Source: Mycobacterium rhizamassiliense
Lineage (GTDB): Bacteria; Actinomycetota; Actinomycetes; Mycobacteriales; Mycobacteriaceae
Reading direction: 5' to 3'
Assembly: GCF_900157375.1 (NCBI RefSeq)
Contig: NZ_LT721901.1
Coordinates: 2,528,315 to 2,592,314, forward strand
DNA length: 64,000 nt
Numbering within the stretch: position 1 is the stretch's first letter; each line of letters opens with the position of its first letter. Positions 43,472-53,174 of the stretch are shown here, one piece after another. Both the position numbers and the translations under genes were made by a program. Below the pieces are notes generated by a model. That model was not told the DNA's origin. It worked only from the letters and a program-made list of their open reading frames with translations, and did not search any database.

Positions 43472-44488
43472 TCATGTCGTGCCGCTCGCCGCGAGCACAG
43501 TGTTGAACCTACGGTCGACCCACTTGGCGAAGTCAGGCGCCTCCGGAATCTGGTCGGCGGCCGCGAACAGGTCGGCGAGCCGCTGCTCGGCGGCGACCAC
43601 CTTGTCGTCGAGCGGAATGGGGAGCCGCAGCAGGTGGCTCTGCGCGAGCGCGGCGACCTTGAGGTCCAGTCCCACGGCCTTGGCGTACTTCTCGGCCCAC
43701 TCCGACGGATTCCCCCGCGCCCACTGCGCGGCCTTCTGATAGCGGACCAGCAGATCGGCCAGTGCTGAATTGCGTTTCGGGTCGGTCAACGCGTTGATCG
43801 ATGCGCTGCCGAACCAATAGCCGTTCTCGGCCGTGCCGATGTTGCGCACCTTCAGCCTCAGGTTGGCCTGCGATGTGTAGGGCTCCCAAATGACCCAGGC
43901 GTCGCCCTGTCCGTTGGCGAACGCCGAGAACGCGTCGGCGGGCTGCAGGAACACCAGCTTGACGTCATTCGGCTTGAGCCCCGCATCCGAAAGATGTTCG
44001 AGCACATTGGCATGCGCGGCGCTGCCCTTGGCCACCAGGATCGTCTTGCCTTTCAAGTCTCGGCCTGAGGTGATCGACGAATCCGTGCGTACCAGGGTCT
44101 GCTCACCGGCCGACGCGCCATCCCACACCGAGACCACCCTGGTCTTGGAGTTGGCCGCTGCGCCGAACACCGGTGGGGTATTGCCGGTGATGGCGAAGTC
44201 GATCTTGCCTGCGGTCAGGGCCTCGATCTGCGGGGGCCCAGAGGTGAACGTGGAGAAGGCAATTCGATAGGGTAGGCCGTCGAGAACGTTGGCGGCGCGC
44301 AGCAGTGCCTCGGTTCCGCCCTTCTGGTCGCCGACCTGCAGGGTGACATCGGAGAGCTCCGACGAGGGGATGGGCGCCGGCACCGCGATCAGCTGCGGTC
44401 CCAGCGTTCGCGACACGCAGCCCGGCGCGCACGCCACGAGCGCGGCCGCCATCGCGACCCGGAGGGTCAGCCGCAGCCGCGCGGTCAA
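43472..44488 (-). CDS. ABC transporter substrate-binding lipoprotein, SsuA/NrtA-like
   Basis: 338 residues from TTG 44488, which overlaps the ATPase stop (TTGA); the frame itself continues upstream inside the ATPase gene. Signal peptide with lipobox LVAC. The type II periplasmic fold is of the sulfonate/taurine/nitrate class: LQVGDQKGGTEALL, GPPQIEALTAGKIDFAITGNTPP, FLQPADAFSAFANGQGDAWVIWEPY. Members bind alkanesulfonates, taurine or thiamine precursors. The ligand cannot be read from the sequence. Third gene of the permease-ATPase-binding protein operon. Confidence 0.85.
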   Translation of the reverse strand: MTARLRLTLRVAMAAALVACAPGCVSRTLGPQLIAVPAPIPSSELSDVTLQVGDQKGGTEALLRAANVLDGLPYRIAFSTFTSGPPQIEALTAGKIDFAITGNTPPVFGAAANSKTRVVSVWDGASAGEQTLVRTDSSITSGRDLKGKTILVAKGSAAHANVLEHLSDAGLKPNDVKLVFLQPADAFSAFANGQGDAWVIWEPYTSQANLRLKVRNIGTAENGYWFGSASINALTDPKRNSALADLLVRYQKAAQWARGNPSEWAEKYAKAVGLDLKVAALAQSHLLRLPIPLDDKVVAAEQRLADLFAAADQIPEAPDFAKWVDRRFNTVLAASGTT

Positions 44489-45222
44489 ACCTGGACGCCC
44501 AATTTGCGCAGCAGGTCCTCGCGGTAGCGCTCGTGCTCGCCGACGTGTTCGCCGGGGGCGGGTCGCGGATGCTCTATCTCGATGGTGTGCGCGATGCGGC
44601 CGCTCTCGAGCACCAGCACCCGATCGGCGAGCGCGGTCGCCTCCTCGACGTCGTGGGTCACCAGCAGAACCCCGAACCCGTGCCGGCGCCACAACTGCAA
44701 AAGCAGTGCGCGGATGGACAGTCGGGTCAGCGCGTCGAGCGCCCCGAACGGTTCGTCGAGCAGCACCAGCTTTGGCTCGGCGACCAGCGCCCGCGCCAGG
44801 GAGACCCGCTGCGCTTGGCCGCCGGACAGCGTCAGCGGCCACGCTTCGGCGTGGTCGGCGAGCCCGATCTCGGCCAGCGCCTCCGTGGAACGCTTCAGGG
44901 CGGCGTCGTCGGACAACCGGGCGCGATTGAGGCCGTACCGCACATTGGTGAGCACGTCGCGCCATGGGAACAGCCGTGGCTCCTGGAAGGCGACGGCCGG
45001 TGCGCCGGCGACCTCGCGGATGCCGCCATGGTCGGGGGCGAGGCCCGCCAGCACCCGCAACACCGTCGACTTGCCCCCGCCGCTGCGACCGACCAACGCG
45101 ACGATCTCGTGGGTGCGGACTTGCAAGGAGACGTCGTCGAGCACCTTTCGCTTGCGATACCACTTGTCGACGTTGGTGAGACTGCCGACGACGGCGGTTC
45201 GCCGTTCGGATGTCACGGTCAT
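44485..45222 (-). CDS. ABC transporter ATPase, SsuB-like
   Basis: 245 residues from ATG 45222, overlapping the permease stop (ATGA). Walker A GRSGGGKST at 45-53, signature LSGGQ at 132-136, Walker B LVLLDEP ending at 158, and the H-loop in LVTHDVEEA. AFQEPRLFPWRDVLTNV is typical of the nitrate/sulfonate/taurine ATPases. It powers uptake with the permease and lipoprotein of the same operon. Confidence 0.92.
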   Translation of the reverse strand: MTVTSERRTAVVGSLTNVDKWYRKRKVLDDVSLQVRTHEIVALVGRSGGGKSTVLRVLAGLAPDHGGIREVAGAPAVAFQEPRLFPWRDVLTNVRYGLNRARLSDDAALKRSTEALAEIGLADHAEAWPLTLSGGQAQRVSLARALVAEPKLVLLDEPFGALDALTRLSIRALLLQLWRRHGFGVLLVTHDVEEATALADRVLVLESGRIAHTIEIEHPRPAPGEHVGEHERYREDLLRKLGVQV

Positions 45223-46034
45223 TCGCGATACCTCAGGGCTCGATGTTCGAGTACTCGGACGATGGCGTCGGTCGAAATGCCCAGCAGCGCATAGACGACC
45301 AAACAGAAGATGATCATGTCGATGCGCAGGAAGTCGCGCGCGTTGTTGATCAGGAAGCCAATTCCCTTGTCAGCGTTGATCTGTTCGGCGACGATCAGCG
45401 TCAGCCACGCGATGGCCAGCGACTGGCGCAGGCCCACCAGCACCTGCGGCGCCGCGCTTGGCAGGATGATGATGCGCAGCCGCTGCCACAGCGAAAAACC
45501 AAGGACGTCAGCATTTTCCAGCAGCTTGGGGTCGACCTGCCTGATGGCCGAGAACGTGTTCAGGTACAGCGGAAAGCTCACGCCGAGCGCGACGAGCAGA
45601 ACCTTTGGCAGTTCGCCTATTCCGAACCATAAGATGAACAACGGGATCAGACCCAGGTGGGGCAGCGCCCGCACCATCTGCAGCGGCGGGTCGGCGGTGG
45701 CCTCGAGCCAGCGGGACAGGCCCACGGCGACACCCAATACGACGCCGATGATTCCGCCGAGCAGCAGACCCTCGAGCACCCGTACCCCCGATACCCCGAG
45801 GGCCTCGGTGAGCTTCCCGTCGCGCACTAGTTGCAGCCCGGCGTCGAAGATCAACTGTGGGGCGGGCAGCACGTCCTGCGGTATCAGGCCGGTCGCGCTG
45901 AGAACCTGCCATGCCACCAGCAGCACCACCGGCGACGAGATGCGGACGATGCTCCATTGGTGCCGCTTCCAGAGGTTGCCGGCGTCGGGCGCCGGTGTGG
46001 GTCCCGCGATCGTCCCGGGGGAACTGTTCACCAT
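45219..46034 (-). CDS. ABC transporter permease, SsuC-like
   Basis: 271 residues from ATG 46034; the frame extends 45 residues upstream without family character. Six helices of the BPD_transp_1 fold, with the EAA-type cytoplasmic loop around FSAIRQVDPKLLENADVLG (E-A-A region). VRALPHLGLIPLFILWFGIGELPK and SLAIAWLTLIVAEQ also match the SsuC/TauC family. First gene of the operon; the 220-base region upstream is shared with the divergent DUF35 gene. Confidence 0.9.
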   Translation of the reverse strand: MVNSSPGTIAGPTPAPDAGNLWKRHQWSIVRISSPVVLLVAWQVLSATGLIPQDVLPAPQLIFDAGLQLVRDGKLTEALGVSGVRVLEGLLLGGIIGVVLGVAVGLSRWLEATADPPLQMVRALPHLGLIPLFILWFGIGELPKVLLVALGVSFPLYLNTFSAIRQVDPKLLENADVLGFSLWQRLRIIILPSAAPQVLVGLRQSLAIAWLTLIVAEQINADKGIGFLINNARDFLRIDMIIFCLVVYALLGISTDAIVRVLEHRALRYRE

Positions 46035-46256
46035 TGCTCTCAACAACCTCGGGGGTAGGCGGGCGTGCGCGGAGGGGTCGACACCGGTGTTGCCCGGGTG
46101 ACCGTAAGCCGGGGTGGCGATCGGGCTGAAGGGTTTGGCTCCGTGTGAAGGGAAGACGCCGCCAAGCACAGAATGAGAATGCGGTTTCCACTTTTCGGAA
46201 GGCTGTTATACGGTTCAGTGAGTTCTGTTCTTTACCGGACGTCGGAGGACCCCTCA

Positions 46257-46670
46257 ATGCAGAAGGCAATCGCTCCCGAGATCTCTACGTGGCCTGACGA
46301 AAACCCGCAGCTCATCGGGAGTCGATGCGGCGACTGCGACGCCACCGCCTTCCCGGTGCAGCAGCGCTGCCCGCGCTGCAGTGGCGGCGCGATGACCGAC
46401 GTGAACCTGCCGCGTCGCGGCACGCTGATCGCATGGACCACCCAGGGCTTTCCGCCCGGGGCGCCGTACGCCGGCCCGACCGGTAAGGAATTCGTCCCGT
46501 TCGGCGTGGGCCTGGTCCAGCTCGGTGACGTCATTCGCGTCGAGGGCCGGCTGACCGAGAACGACCCCGCCAAGCTGCAGTTCGGCCAGGAGGTCGAGCT
46601 CACCATGGTGCCGTTCACCACCGATGCGGACGGCAACGAGATCATCACCTTCGCGTTCCAGCCGGTGTAG
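46257..46670 (+). CDS. Zn-ribbon/OB-fold DUF35 protein, thiolase partner
   Basis: 137 residues from ATG 46257, with GGAGGA upstream. N-terminal rubredoxin-like zinc ribbon C24, C27, C38, C41 (CGDC...CPRC) followed by an OB-fold (RGTLIAWTTQGFPPGAPYAGP region and VEGRLTENDPAKLQFGQEVEL). Such proteins (e.g. ChsH2) form obligate complexes with thiolase-like lipid-transfer proteins acting on acyl-CoA. The adjacent thiolase-like gene, 67 bases downstream, is the obvious partner. Confidence 0.88.
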   Translation: MQKAIAPEISTWPDENPQLIGSRCGDCDATAFPVQQRCPRCSGGAMTDVNLPRRGTLIAWTTQGFPPGAPYAGPTGKEFVPFGVGLVQLGDVIRVEGRLTENDPAKLQFGQEVELTMVPFTTDADGNEIITFAFQPV

Positions 46671-46737
46671 TGGCGATCGCGAGCGCGGCGAAGCCGGGTG
46701 ATAGCGGGTCGCCACCATCTAACCCAGGAGAACTGAG

Positions 46738-47883
46738 ATGAGCAACGACGTAGCGATCATCGGCGTGGGGCTGCACCCCTTCGGCCGGTTCGAGAAGACC
46801 GCGATGGAGATGGGTGCCGAGGCCATTCAATTGGCGCTCACCGACGCCGGTGTGGCGTGGAAGGACATCCAGTTCGGGTTCGGCGGAAGCTACGAGGTGT
46901 CCAACCCGGACGCGGTGACTCGCCTGGTCGGGCTGACCGGCATCACCTTCACCAACGTCTTCAACGCCTGCGCCACCGCGGCCAGCGCCATTCAGCAGAC
47001 CGCCGACACCATCCGGCTGGGCAAGTACGACCTCGGCATCGCGATCGGCCTGGACAAGCACCCGCGCGGCGCGTTCACCGACGACCCCGCCAAGCTGGCG
47101 CTGCCGCAGTGGTACGCCAACAACGGCCAATTCGTCACCACCAAGTTCTTCGGCATGAAGGCCAACCACTACATCCACAAGCACAACATCTCCGAGGAGA
47201 CGCTGGCGCGGGTGGCCAACAAGAACTTCCGCAACGGTGTGCTGAACCCGAATGCGTTCCGGCGCAAGGAGATTTCGATCGACGAGATCATGGCTTCGCC
47301 GGTGCTGAACTACCCGCTGCGGCAGTACATGTTCTGCGCGCCCGACGAGGGTGCCGCCGCGGTCATCATGTGCAGCGCCGACATCGCGCACAAGTTCACC
47401 GACAAGCCGGTCTACGTCAAGGCCAGCGAGATCCGCACCCGCACGTTCGGCGCCTACGAGGTGCACGCCACCTCGGCGCCGCTGGACGAGGACCCGTCGC
47501 CGACGGTATATGCGGCCAAGGCCGCCTACGAAGCGGCGGGCATCGGTCCCGAGGATGTCGACATCGCCCAGCTGCAGGACACCGACGCCGGCGCCGAGGT
47601 CATCCACATGGCCGAGACCGGCCTGTGCGCCGACGGCGAGCAAGAGAAGCTGCTGGCTGACGGGGCCACCGAGATCCACGGCTCGATTCCGATCAACACC
47701 GATGGCGGGCTGATCGCCAACGGTGAGCCGATCGGTGCATCGGGGCTGCGGCAGGTGCACGAGCTGGTTCGCCAGCTGCGCGGCGAGGCGGGGGACCGTC
47801 AGGTGCCCGGCAATCCGCGCGTCGGGCTGGCGCAGGTCTACGGCGCACCGGGTACCGCGTCGGCGACCATCCTGTCGCTCTAA
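46738..47883 (+). CDS. Thiolase-fold lipid-transfer-type protein, probably not a true thiolase
   Basis: 381 residues, ATG 46738 after AGGAG. Thiolase fold of the SCP-x/Ltp group. The nucleophile Cys78 is present in FNACATAAS. The usual catalytic His in GHPxGATG is Glu330 here (NGEPIGASG), and the C-terminal CGGG loop with the second Cys is replaced by YGAPGTAS. With the DUF35 protein next door this resembles the Ltp2-ChsH2 type aldolases more than thiolases; this is inference. The end overlaps the converging ercc3 by four bases. Confidence 0.85.
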   Translation: MSNDVAIIGVGLHPFGRFEKTAMEMGAEAIQLALTDAGVAWKDIQFGFGGSYEVSNPDAVTRLVGLTGITFTNVFNACATAASAIQQTADTIRLGKYDLGIAIGLDKHPRGAFTDDPAKLALPQWYANNGQFVTTKFFGMKANHYIHKHNISEETLARVANKNFRNGVLNPNAFRRKEISIDEIMASPVLNYPLRQYMFCAPDEGAAAVIMCSADIAHKFTDKPVYVKASEIRTRTFGAYEVHATSAPLDEDPSPTVYAAKAAYEAAGIGPEDVDIAQLQDTDAGAEVIHMAETGLCADGEQEKLLADGATEIHGSIPINTDGGLIANGEPIGASGLRQVHELVRQLRGEAGDRQVPGNPRVGLAQVYGAPGTASATILSL

Positions 47884-49529
47884 ATCGCCGGCCCCAGTAG
47901 GTCGTCGGCGTCGCGAATGATGTAGCCGTAGCCCTGCTCGGCGAGGAAGCGCTGCCGATGCGCGGCGTACTCGGCGTCCAGGCTGTCGCGGGCGACCACG
48001 GAGTAGAAGATCGCGCCACCGCCGTCAGCCTTGGGACGCAGCAACCGGCCGAGCCGCTGTGCCTCTTCCTGGCGTGAGCCGAATGTCCCCGAAACCTGCA
48101 CCGCCACGGAGGCTTCCGGTAGGTCGATGGAGAAGTTCGCGACCTTGGACACCACCAACGTCGACACCTCGCCGCGACGGAAGGCATCGAAGAGCGCCTC
48201 GCGTTCCTTGGTCCGGGTGGAGCCCTGGATGATCGGGGCATCGAGCTCGGTGCCGAGCTCGTCGAGCTGGTCGAGATACGCGCCGATCACCAGCGTCTGC
48301 TCACCCGGATGCTTGTCGCGGATCGACTTCACCACAGCGATCTTCGAATGCGCCGTTGAGCAAACCTTGTAGCGCTCTTCGGGTTCGGAGGTGGCGTAGA
48401 TCATCCGCTCGTTGTCGGTCATGGTGACCCGGACCTCGACGCACTCCGCCGGGGCGATCCAGCCCTGCGCCTCGATGTCCTTCCACGGCGCGTCATAGCG
48501 CTTCGGCCCGATCAGCGAGAACACGTCGCCCTCGCGGCCGTCTTCGCGAATCAGCGTGGCGGTCAACCCAAGTCGCCGCTTGGACTGCAGGTCTGCGGTC
48601 ATCCGGAACACCGGAGCGGGCAACAGGTGGACCTCGTCGTAGACGATCAGCCCCCAGTCGCGGCTGTCGAAGAGTTCCAGGTGGCGGTATTCGCCTTTGG
48701 AGCGGCGGGTGATCATCTGGTAGGTCGAGATCGTGACGGGCCGGATCTCCTTGCGCTCGCCGGAGTACTCGCCGATCTCTTCCTCGGTCAGCGACGTGCG
48801 CGCGATCAGCTCGCGTTTCCACTGCCGCGCGGCAACGATGTTGGTGACCAGGATCAGCGTCGTCGCACTGGCTTTCGCCATCGCCGCCGCTCCGACCAGC
48901 GTCTTGCCCGCGCCGCAGGGCAGGACGACCACCCCGGAGCCGCCGGCCCAGAACGAGTCCGTGGCCAGCTGCTGGTAGTCGCGCAGGTGCCAGCCGTCCT
49001 CGTGCAGGGTGATCGGATGCGCCTCGCCGTCGACGTAGCCCGCGAGATCCTCGGCGGGCCAACCGATCTTGAGCAACATCTGCTTGACCCGGCCGCGCTC
49101 GCTGGCGTGGACGATCACGGTGTCGTCGTCGATCCGGGCGCCCAGCATCGGCGCAATCTTCTTGTTGCGCAACACCTCTTCGAGCACCGCGCGATCCAGG
49201 CTCGCCAGCATGAGGCCATGGGCCGGGTGTTTGATCAACTGCAGCCGGCCGTAGCGGGCCATGGTGTCGACGATGTCGACCAGCAGCGGCTGCGGCACCG
49301 CATAGCGCGAAAAGCTGACCAGCGCGTCGACGACCTGCTCGGCGTCATGGCCCGCCGCGCGGGCGTTCCACAGCGCCAGCGGCGTGATGCGGTAGGTGTG
49401 CACGTGTTCGGGTGCGCGTTCCAACTCGGCGAACGGCGCGATGGCGGCACGCGCCGCGCCCGCCAGCTCGTGGTCAACTTCGAGCAGCACCGTCTTGTCG
49501 GACTGCACGATCAACGGTCCGTCAGACAT
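47880..49529 (-). CDS. ercc3: DNA repair helicase XPB/ERCC3
   Basis: 549 residues from ATG 49529. Superfamily 2 helicase: Walker A PCGAGKT at 204-210, DEVH box at 298-301, TAT motif GLTATLIREDGREGD containing the XPB-specific RED motif (328-330), and motif VI QEEAQRLGRLLRP. The first 180 residues form the N-terminal damage-recognition-like domain of bacterial XPB. It unwinds DNA 3'-5'. It corresponds to Rv0861c. Its partner is the Rv0862c-type gene directly upstream on the same strand. Confidence 0.95.
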   Translation of the reverse strand: MSDGPLIVQSDKTVLLEVDHELAGAARAAIAPFAELERAPEHVHTYRITPLALWNARAAGHDAEQVVDALVSFSRYAVPQPLLVDIVDTMARYGRLQLIKHPAHGLMLASLDRAVLEEVLRNKKIAPMLGARIDDDTVIVHASERGRVKQMLLKIGWPAEDLAGYVDGEAHPITLHEDGWHLRDYQQLATDSFWAGGSGVVVLPCGAGKTLVGAAAMAKASATTLILVTNIVAARQWKRELIARTSLTEEEIGEYSGERKEIRPVTISTYQMITRRSKGEYRHLELFDSRDWGLIVYDEVHLLPAPVFRMTADLQSKRRLGLTATLIREDGREGDVFSLIGPKRYDAPWKDIEAQGWIAPAECVEVRVTMTDNERMIYATSEPEERYKVCSTAHSKIAVVKSIRDKHPGEQTLVIGAYLDQLDELGTELDAPIIQGSTRTKEREALFDAFRRGEVSTLVVSKVANFSIDLPEASVAVQVSGTFGSRQEEAQRLGRLLRPKADGGGAIFYSVVARDSLDAEYAAHRQRFLAEQGYGYIIRDADDLLGPAI

Positions 49530-49588
49530 CTAGTGCCACTCCTCCTCTTCACTCTGTTCAGCATCGTCGCCGGCGCGCATATCTTTCA

Positions 49589-51844
49589 TTATCGTTCGTG
49601 TGCCGACATCACCGACGTGATGCGGTGGATGGCGAAGTCGCGCAGCCGTCCGGAGGCCGAATCGAAGGCCACCAGCTGGCCGCCCTTGATGGTGATAGGC
49701 GACACCACCCGCTGGGTGGCCACACCGGCCGGATCTAGATAACCGATCACCAGCGTGTCCTGTTCCCTGGCGGCGCGCTGCAGTAGCGACATCGCGACGG
49801 CGGGGTCGACGCGGCTGTTGCCGAATGGCGCGGCGGTCACCTTCCGCAGCACCGACACGACGGCGTTGAGCGTGTCGCCGCTGGGGCGTGGCGGGGGCCG
49901 GTAGGGCCGGCGCTGCTGCGGCGTGGACACCCGCGCGCCCAGCGGCCGGACGTCGACGATGGCGCCGGAGGAGTCTTCGGCCGCCGGAGCGAAGCCCGCG
50001 CTGCGCAGCGCAGCGAGCACCTCGGCGATCGGCGCGGGCGAGACGGCCACCGTCGGAGCCAGGGCGCGCAGCTGCAGGTCCTCGGCCGCGGCGGCGACGG
50101 CCTGAGCCAGCAGGGCCGGGTCCTCGCAGCGCACGAAGGACGTGGCCATGCCGATTCGAAGTTGACCATGGCGGCGCGCCACGTCGTCGATCAGGTAGGT
50201 AAGCCCTTGCGGTACAGGTGTTTTCGAATGCTTGGTGAAGAACGCGTGCATCCAGTCGCGGGTCTTGCCGATATCGAGCGCGTGCCGGATGGACTGTTCG
50301 CTGATGCGGTAGACCATCGCCGCGCCGGCCGATTCGACCGCGGCGACGGTGGCCAGTTCGTCGGCGAGCTCGCGTTGCAGCGGCCCGGGCACCACGACGG
50401 TGAGGTCGGCCTGCATCAGGAAGTGGTCGATGGGTTTGGGCAATGCCCGGCTCATCGCCTCGGTGGCGGCGGCCGGGTCGTCGGCGTCTTCGAGCAGCGC
50501 GCGGCCGGCCGTGCTGATCGCCCCGCGGCCGACGAAGCCCAGCGCGTGGCTTTCGGCGAGCAGATGGGTGAGGGGCTCGGGTTGCAGGCGCCTGGCCCAG
50601 CGCGGGCGCCGCCAGATCAGCGCCGCCGACGCCGTCGCCGGATCGACACCGGCCCCGGGCGGCAGCTCGGCGAGCAGGCCCAGCAGCAGCCGCCGATCCA
50701 GCGGAGCGGCCGTCGAGTACAGCGAATCCGACAGCGCCCCATAGGGTTTGCCGTCCGGCCCGCGGCTGCCGATGAGCGCGGGGCGGCCGGGCAGGTCGAG
50801 CCAGGTGGTGGCGAGCAGGTGCCAGCGCTCCGCCGCGGACAGCGCGGTGAACCGGTCCGCGGCCACCGTCGGCGCCCAATACGGTCCGTCGCCGCTGTCG
50901 GGCGCGGGATCCGGCATCCCGCTGGCGATCAGGCCGGCCGCGGCCGTGACCTCGAGGACCAGGCCCAGCCGCGGTTCGTCGATCCCTGTTGTCTTGGTCA
51001 GCCGCTTGACCTCGCGAACGCCCATGCCGCCGCTGCGCAGTTCGGAAACCGGTGCGGCGCCCAGGATTTCGAGCAGCACGTCGACCTCACGCAACAGGTC
51101 GATGACGGCCCCGGCCGCCGCGGCGTCGACGTCGTGGGCGGTGGTGGTCGACACGACGGCATCGGGTGCCGTCAGCGTCATCGGGCCGGGGTGCTCACCG
51201 CGCAACACCTGGGCGACGTGGCGCGGCAGGATCACCGTCTCGGCATCGACGCGTCGCAGCAGGCCGATCGCCAACAGGTGCGGGACCGGCCGGTCGGCCG
51301 GTGCGCCGGGCGCCGCGTCGCGGGTGCGCCCCATCGGGGATCCCTCGAGCAGCTTGTCCAGCACGTCGCGCTGCGCCTGCTCGAGGCCGTCGATCAGTGC
51401 GGCGATCTGCTCGCCGGTGCGCGAGGAATCCTCGAGCGTGACCTGTCCCGGATGCCACGGCAGCGCCGTGCCGGCGTCGGGGGCAACGCGCGCGGCGGTG
51501 TCGCCCCACACCAGCGCGCGCTCGCCAAGGTCGTCCAGCGCGGCCTGCACGTCGGCCTCGGGGGCGCGGTCAGCGATGAGCGCCAGCAGCTTCGCGGTCG
51601 GCACCGGCATGCTGTCGGCCTGCAGGACGAGCAGCGCGTCGAGCACCGCCAGCCGCAGGAAATCGAGCTCGTCGGTCGCAGCCTTCACCGACTGCCGGGC
51701 CTGGGCGCGCGCGGCCAGCGCGGCGACATTGCCAGGCGGCGGCTGGGCAAGGTCCGGCCGTAGTTCCAGCAGTCGGATCAGCCGCTCGTCGGGCAAGTCG
51801 GCTAGCCAGGACCCCAGCGGGATATCCGGGGTGTTGTCGGTCAT
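49589..51844 (-). CDS. Helicase C-terminal-like domain protein (Rv0862c-type, XPB partner)
   Basis: 751 residues from ATG 51844 (TDNTPDIPLGSWLADLPD); the frame runs on for 290 residues upstream, through the moaC2 region, but that part is antisense noise. It is largely helical, with a C-terminal part of the XPB/Ssl2-like type (WMHAFFTKHSKTPVPQGLTYLIDD, ending in DPAGVATQRVVSPITIKGG). No Walker motifs are visible, so it is probably not an ATPase itself. Conserved next to ercc3 and likely co-transcribed, 59 bases apart. It may act in the same repair or recombination process. Confidence 0.85.
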   Translation of the reverse strand: MTDNTPDIPLGSWLADLPDERLIRLLELRPDLAQPPPGNVAALAARAQARQSVKAATDELDFLRLAVLDALLVLQADSMPVPTAKLLALIADRAPEADVQAALDDLGERALVWGDTAARVAPDAGTALPWHPGQVTLEDSSRTGEQIAALIDGLEQAQRDVLDKLLEGSPMGRTRDAAPGAPADRPVPHLLAIGLLRRVDAETVILPRHVAQVLRGEHPGPMTLTAPDAVVSTTTAHDVDAAAAGAVIDLLREVDVLLEILGAAPVSELRSGGMGVREVKRLTKTTGIDEPRLGLVLEVTAAAGLIASGMPDPAPDSGDGPYWAPTVAADRFTALSAAERWHLLATTWLDLPGRPALIGSRGPDGKPYGALSDSLYSTAAPLDRRLLLGLLAELPPGAGVDPATASAALIWRRPRWARRLQPEPLTHLLAESHALGFVGRGAISTAGRALLEDADDPAAATEAMSRALPKPIDHFLMQADLTVVVPGPLQRELADELATVAAVESAGAAMVYRISEQSIRHALDIGKTRDWMHAFFTKHSKTPVPQGLTYLIDDVARRHGQLRIGMATSFVRCEDPALLAQAVAAAAEDLQLRALAPTVAVSPAPIAEVLAALRSAGFAPAAEDSSGAIVDVRPLGARVSTPQQRRPYRPPPRPSGDTLNAVVSVLRKVTAAPFGNSRVDPAVAMSLLQRAAREQDTLVIGYLDPAGVATQRVVSPITIKGGQLVAFDSASGRLRDFAIHRITSVMSAHER

Positions 51845-51971
51845 CGCTGACCAGCGTAAAGCAGCCGAAGACCGCGCAGATCCGGGCGATACCCCCGCGA
51901 CAACCTGGCGGAAGACACCAGCGACCGCACTGGCGACACGCGCGCGGTCGTGACCTGTCAGAATGGAGGGC

Positions 51972-52163
51972 GTGGCTGACAGCAACGAGGGCAAAACCAG
52001 GTACGTCGACAACGGCTGGCCGGCGACGGACCCCGATGACCACGCGGTGAGCGAACTCGTGAGCGATCGGACGGGCGCCTTGTCTCCCTTCGGGGACCTG
52101 GCGTTCCCGCTGCCCACCGACGACCTGCCGTACCTCCACCCGGTCACCGTCGTCAACCGGTAG
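51972..52163 (+). CDS. Small conserved protein (Rv0863-type)
   Basis: 63 residues from GTG 51972, with GGAG five bases before it; ATG 51963 is an in-frame alternative without a ribosome binding site. The sequence is hydrophilic and conserved-looking in mycobacteria ([23 protein letters not shown], in part, and [14 protein letters not shown]). No domain recognised. It sits eight bases ahead of moaC2 and may belong to the same transcript, divergent from the helicase-like gene. Confidence 0.8.
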   Translation: MADSNEGKTRYVDNGWPATDPDDHAVSELVSDRTGALSPFGDLAFPLPTDDLPYLHPVTVVNR

Positions 52164-52171
52164 GCGCCGGG

Positions 52172-52696
52172 ATGGCTCGGTCCAGGGCATCCAGTCCTCC
52201 CGCGACGTGGGAGTCGGGCGACTCCCACGCGGGCGCGTTGTCGCACCTGGACGAGCGGGGCGCGGCCCACATGGTCGATGTGACGGAGAAGGGCGCCACC
52301 AAGCGGACCGCCGTTGCTGCGGGTGCGTTGCGGACCTCGGCGGAAGTGGTCGCGTTGATCTCGAGCGGCGGGCTGCCCAAGGGCGACGCGTTGGCCACGG
52401 CGCGGGTGGCGGGCATCCTGGCGGCCAAGCGGACCAGCGACCTGATCCCGTTGTGCCATCAGCTCGCGCTCACCGGGGTCGACGTCGATTTCGCGATCGG
52501 CGAGACAGATATCGAGATCGTGGCGACGGTGCGCAGCACCGATCGCACGGGTGTGGAGATGGAGGCACTGACCGCGGTCAGCGTGGTCGGCCTTACGCTT
52601 TACGACATGATCAAGGCGGTCGACCCGGCCGCGCGTATCGATGACATCCGCGTGCTCCGCAAGGAGGGCGGCAAAACCGGAGATTGGGCACGGTGA
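52172..52696 (+). CDS. moaC: Cyclic pyranopterin monophosphate synthase MoaC
   Basis: 174 residues. MoaC signatures: [15 protein letters not shown], beginning at residue 23, the active-site LIPLCHQL at about 92-98, and [17 protein letters not shown] with the catalytic Lys and Asp. It forms cyclic pyranopterin monophosphate from the MoaA product in molybdopterin synthesis. Corresponds to moaC2 (Rv0864). The TGA overlaps the start of mog (TGATG), so translation is coupled. Confidence 0.95.
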   Translation: MARSRASSPPATWESGDSHAGALSHLDERGAAHMVDVTEKGATKRTAVAAGALRTSAEVVALISSGGLPKGDALATARVAGILAAKRTSDLIPLCHQLALTGVDVDFAIGETDIEIVATVRSTDRTGVEMEALTAVSVVGLTLYDMIKAVDPAARIDDIRVLRKEGGKTGDWAR

Positions 52697-53174
52697 TGAG
52701 CGCAAGATCCGCACGAATCGTAATCGCTTCGACCCGGGCGTCGGACGGTGTATACACCGACGAATGTGGCCCGATCATAGCCAAATGGCTTGAGAAACAA
52801 GGGTTTTCCATCAGCGATCCTAAAGTCGTGCCGGACGGGAACCCCGTCGGCGAGGCGCTGAACGACGCCCTCGACGAAGAGGTCGACGTCATCATCACCT
52901 CGGGCGGCACCGGCATCTCGCCCACCGACAGCACGGCCGACCAGACCGTCGCGGTGGTGGACTACCTGATCCCCGGGCTCGCCGACGCTATCCGCCATTC
53001 CGGGCTGCCCAAGGTTCCGACGTCGGTGCTGTCGCGCGGGGTGTGCGGGGTGGCCGGGAAGACCCTGATCGTCAACCTGCCGGGCTCGCCCGGCGGGGTC
53101 CGCGACGGCCTCGGCGTGCTCGCCGACGTGCTCGACCACGCGCTCGACCAACTTGCTGGTAAAGATCACGAGCG

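Noticed and set aside
50162..51763. 533-codon plus-strand frame opposite the Rv0862c-type gene
   Set aside because: Shadow frame, Gly/Arg/Gln-rich, no start signal; the minus-strand gene is conserved.
51845..52714. Upstream extension of the Rv0862c-type frame by 290 codons
   Set aside because: It runs antisense through moaC2 and the Rv0863-type gene; the family start is at 51844.
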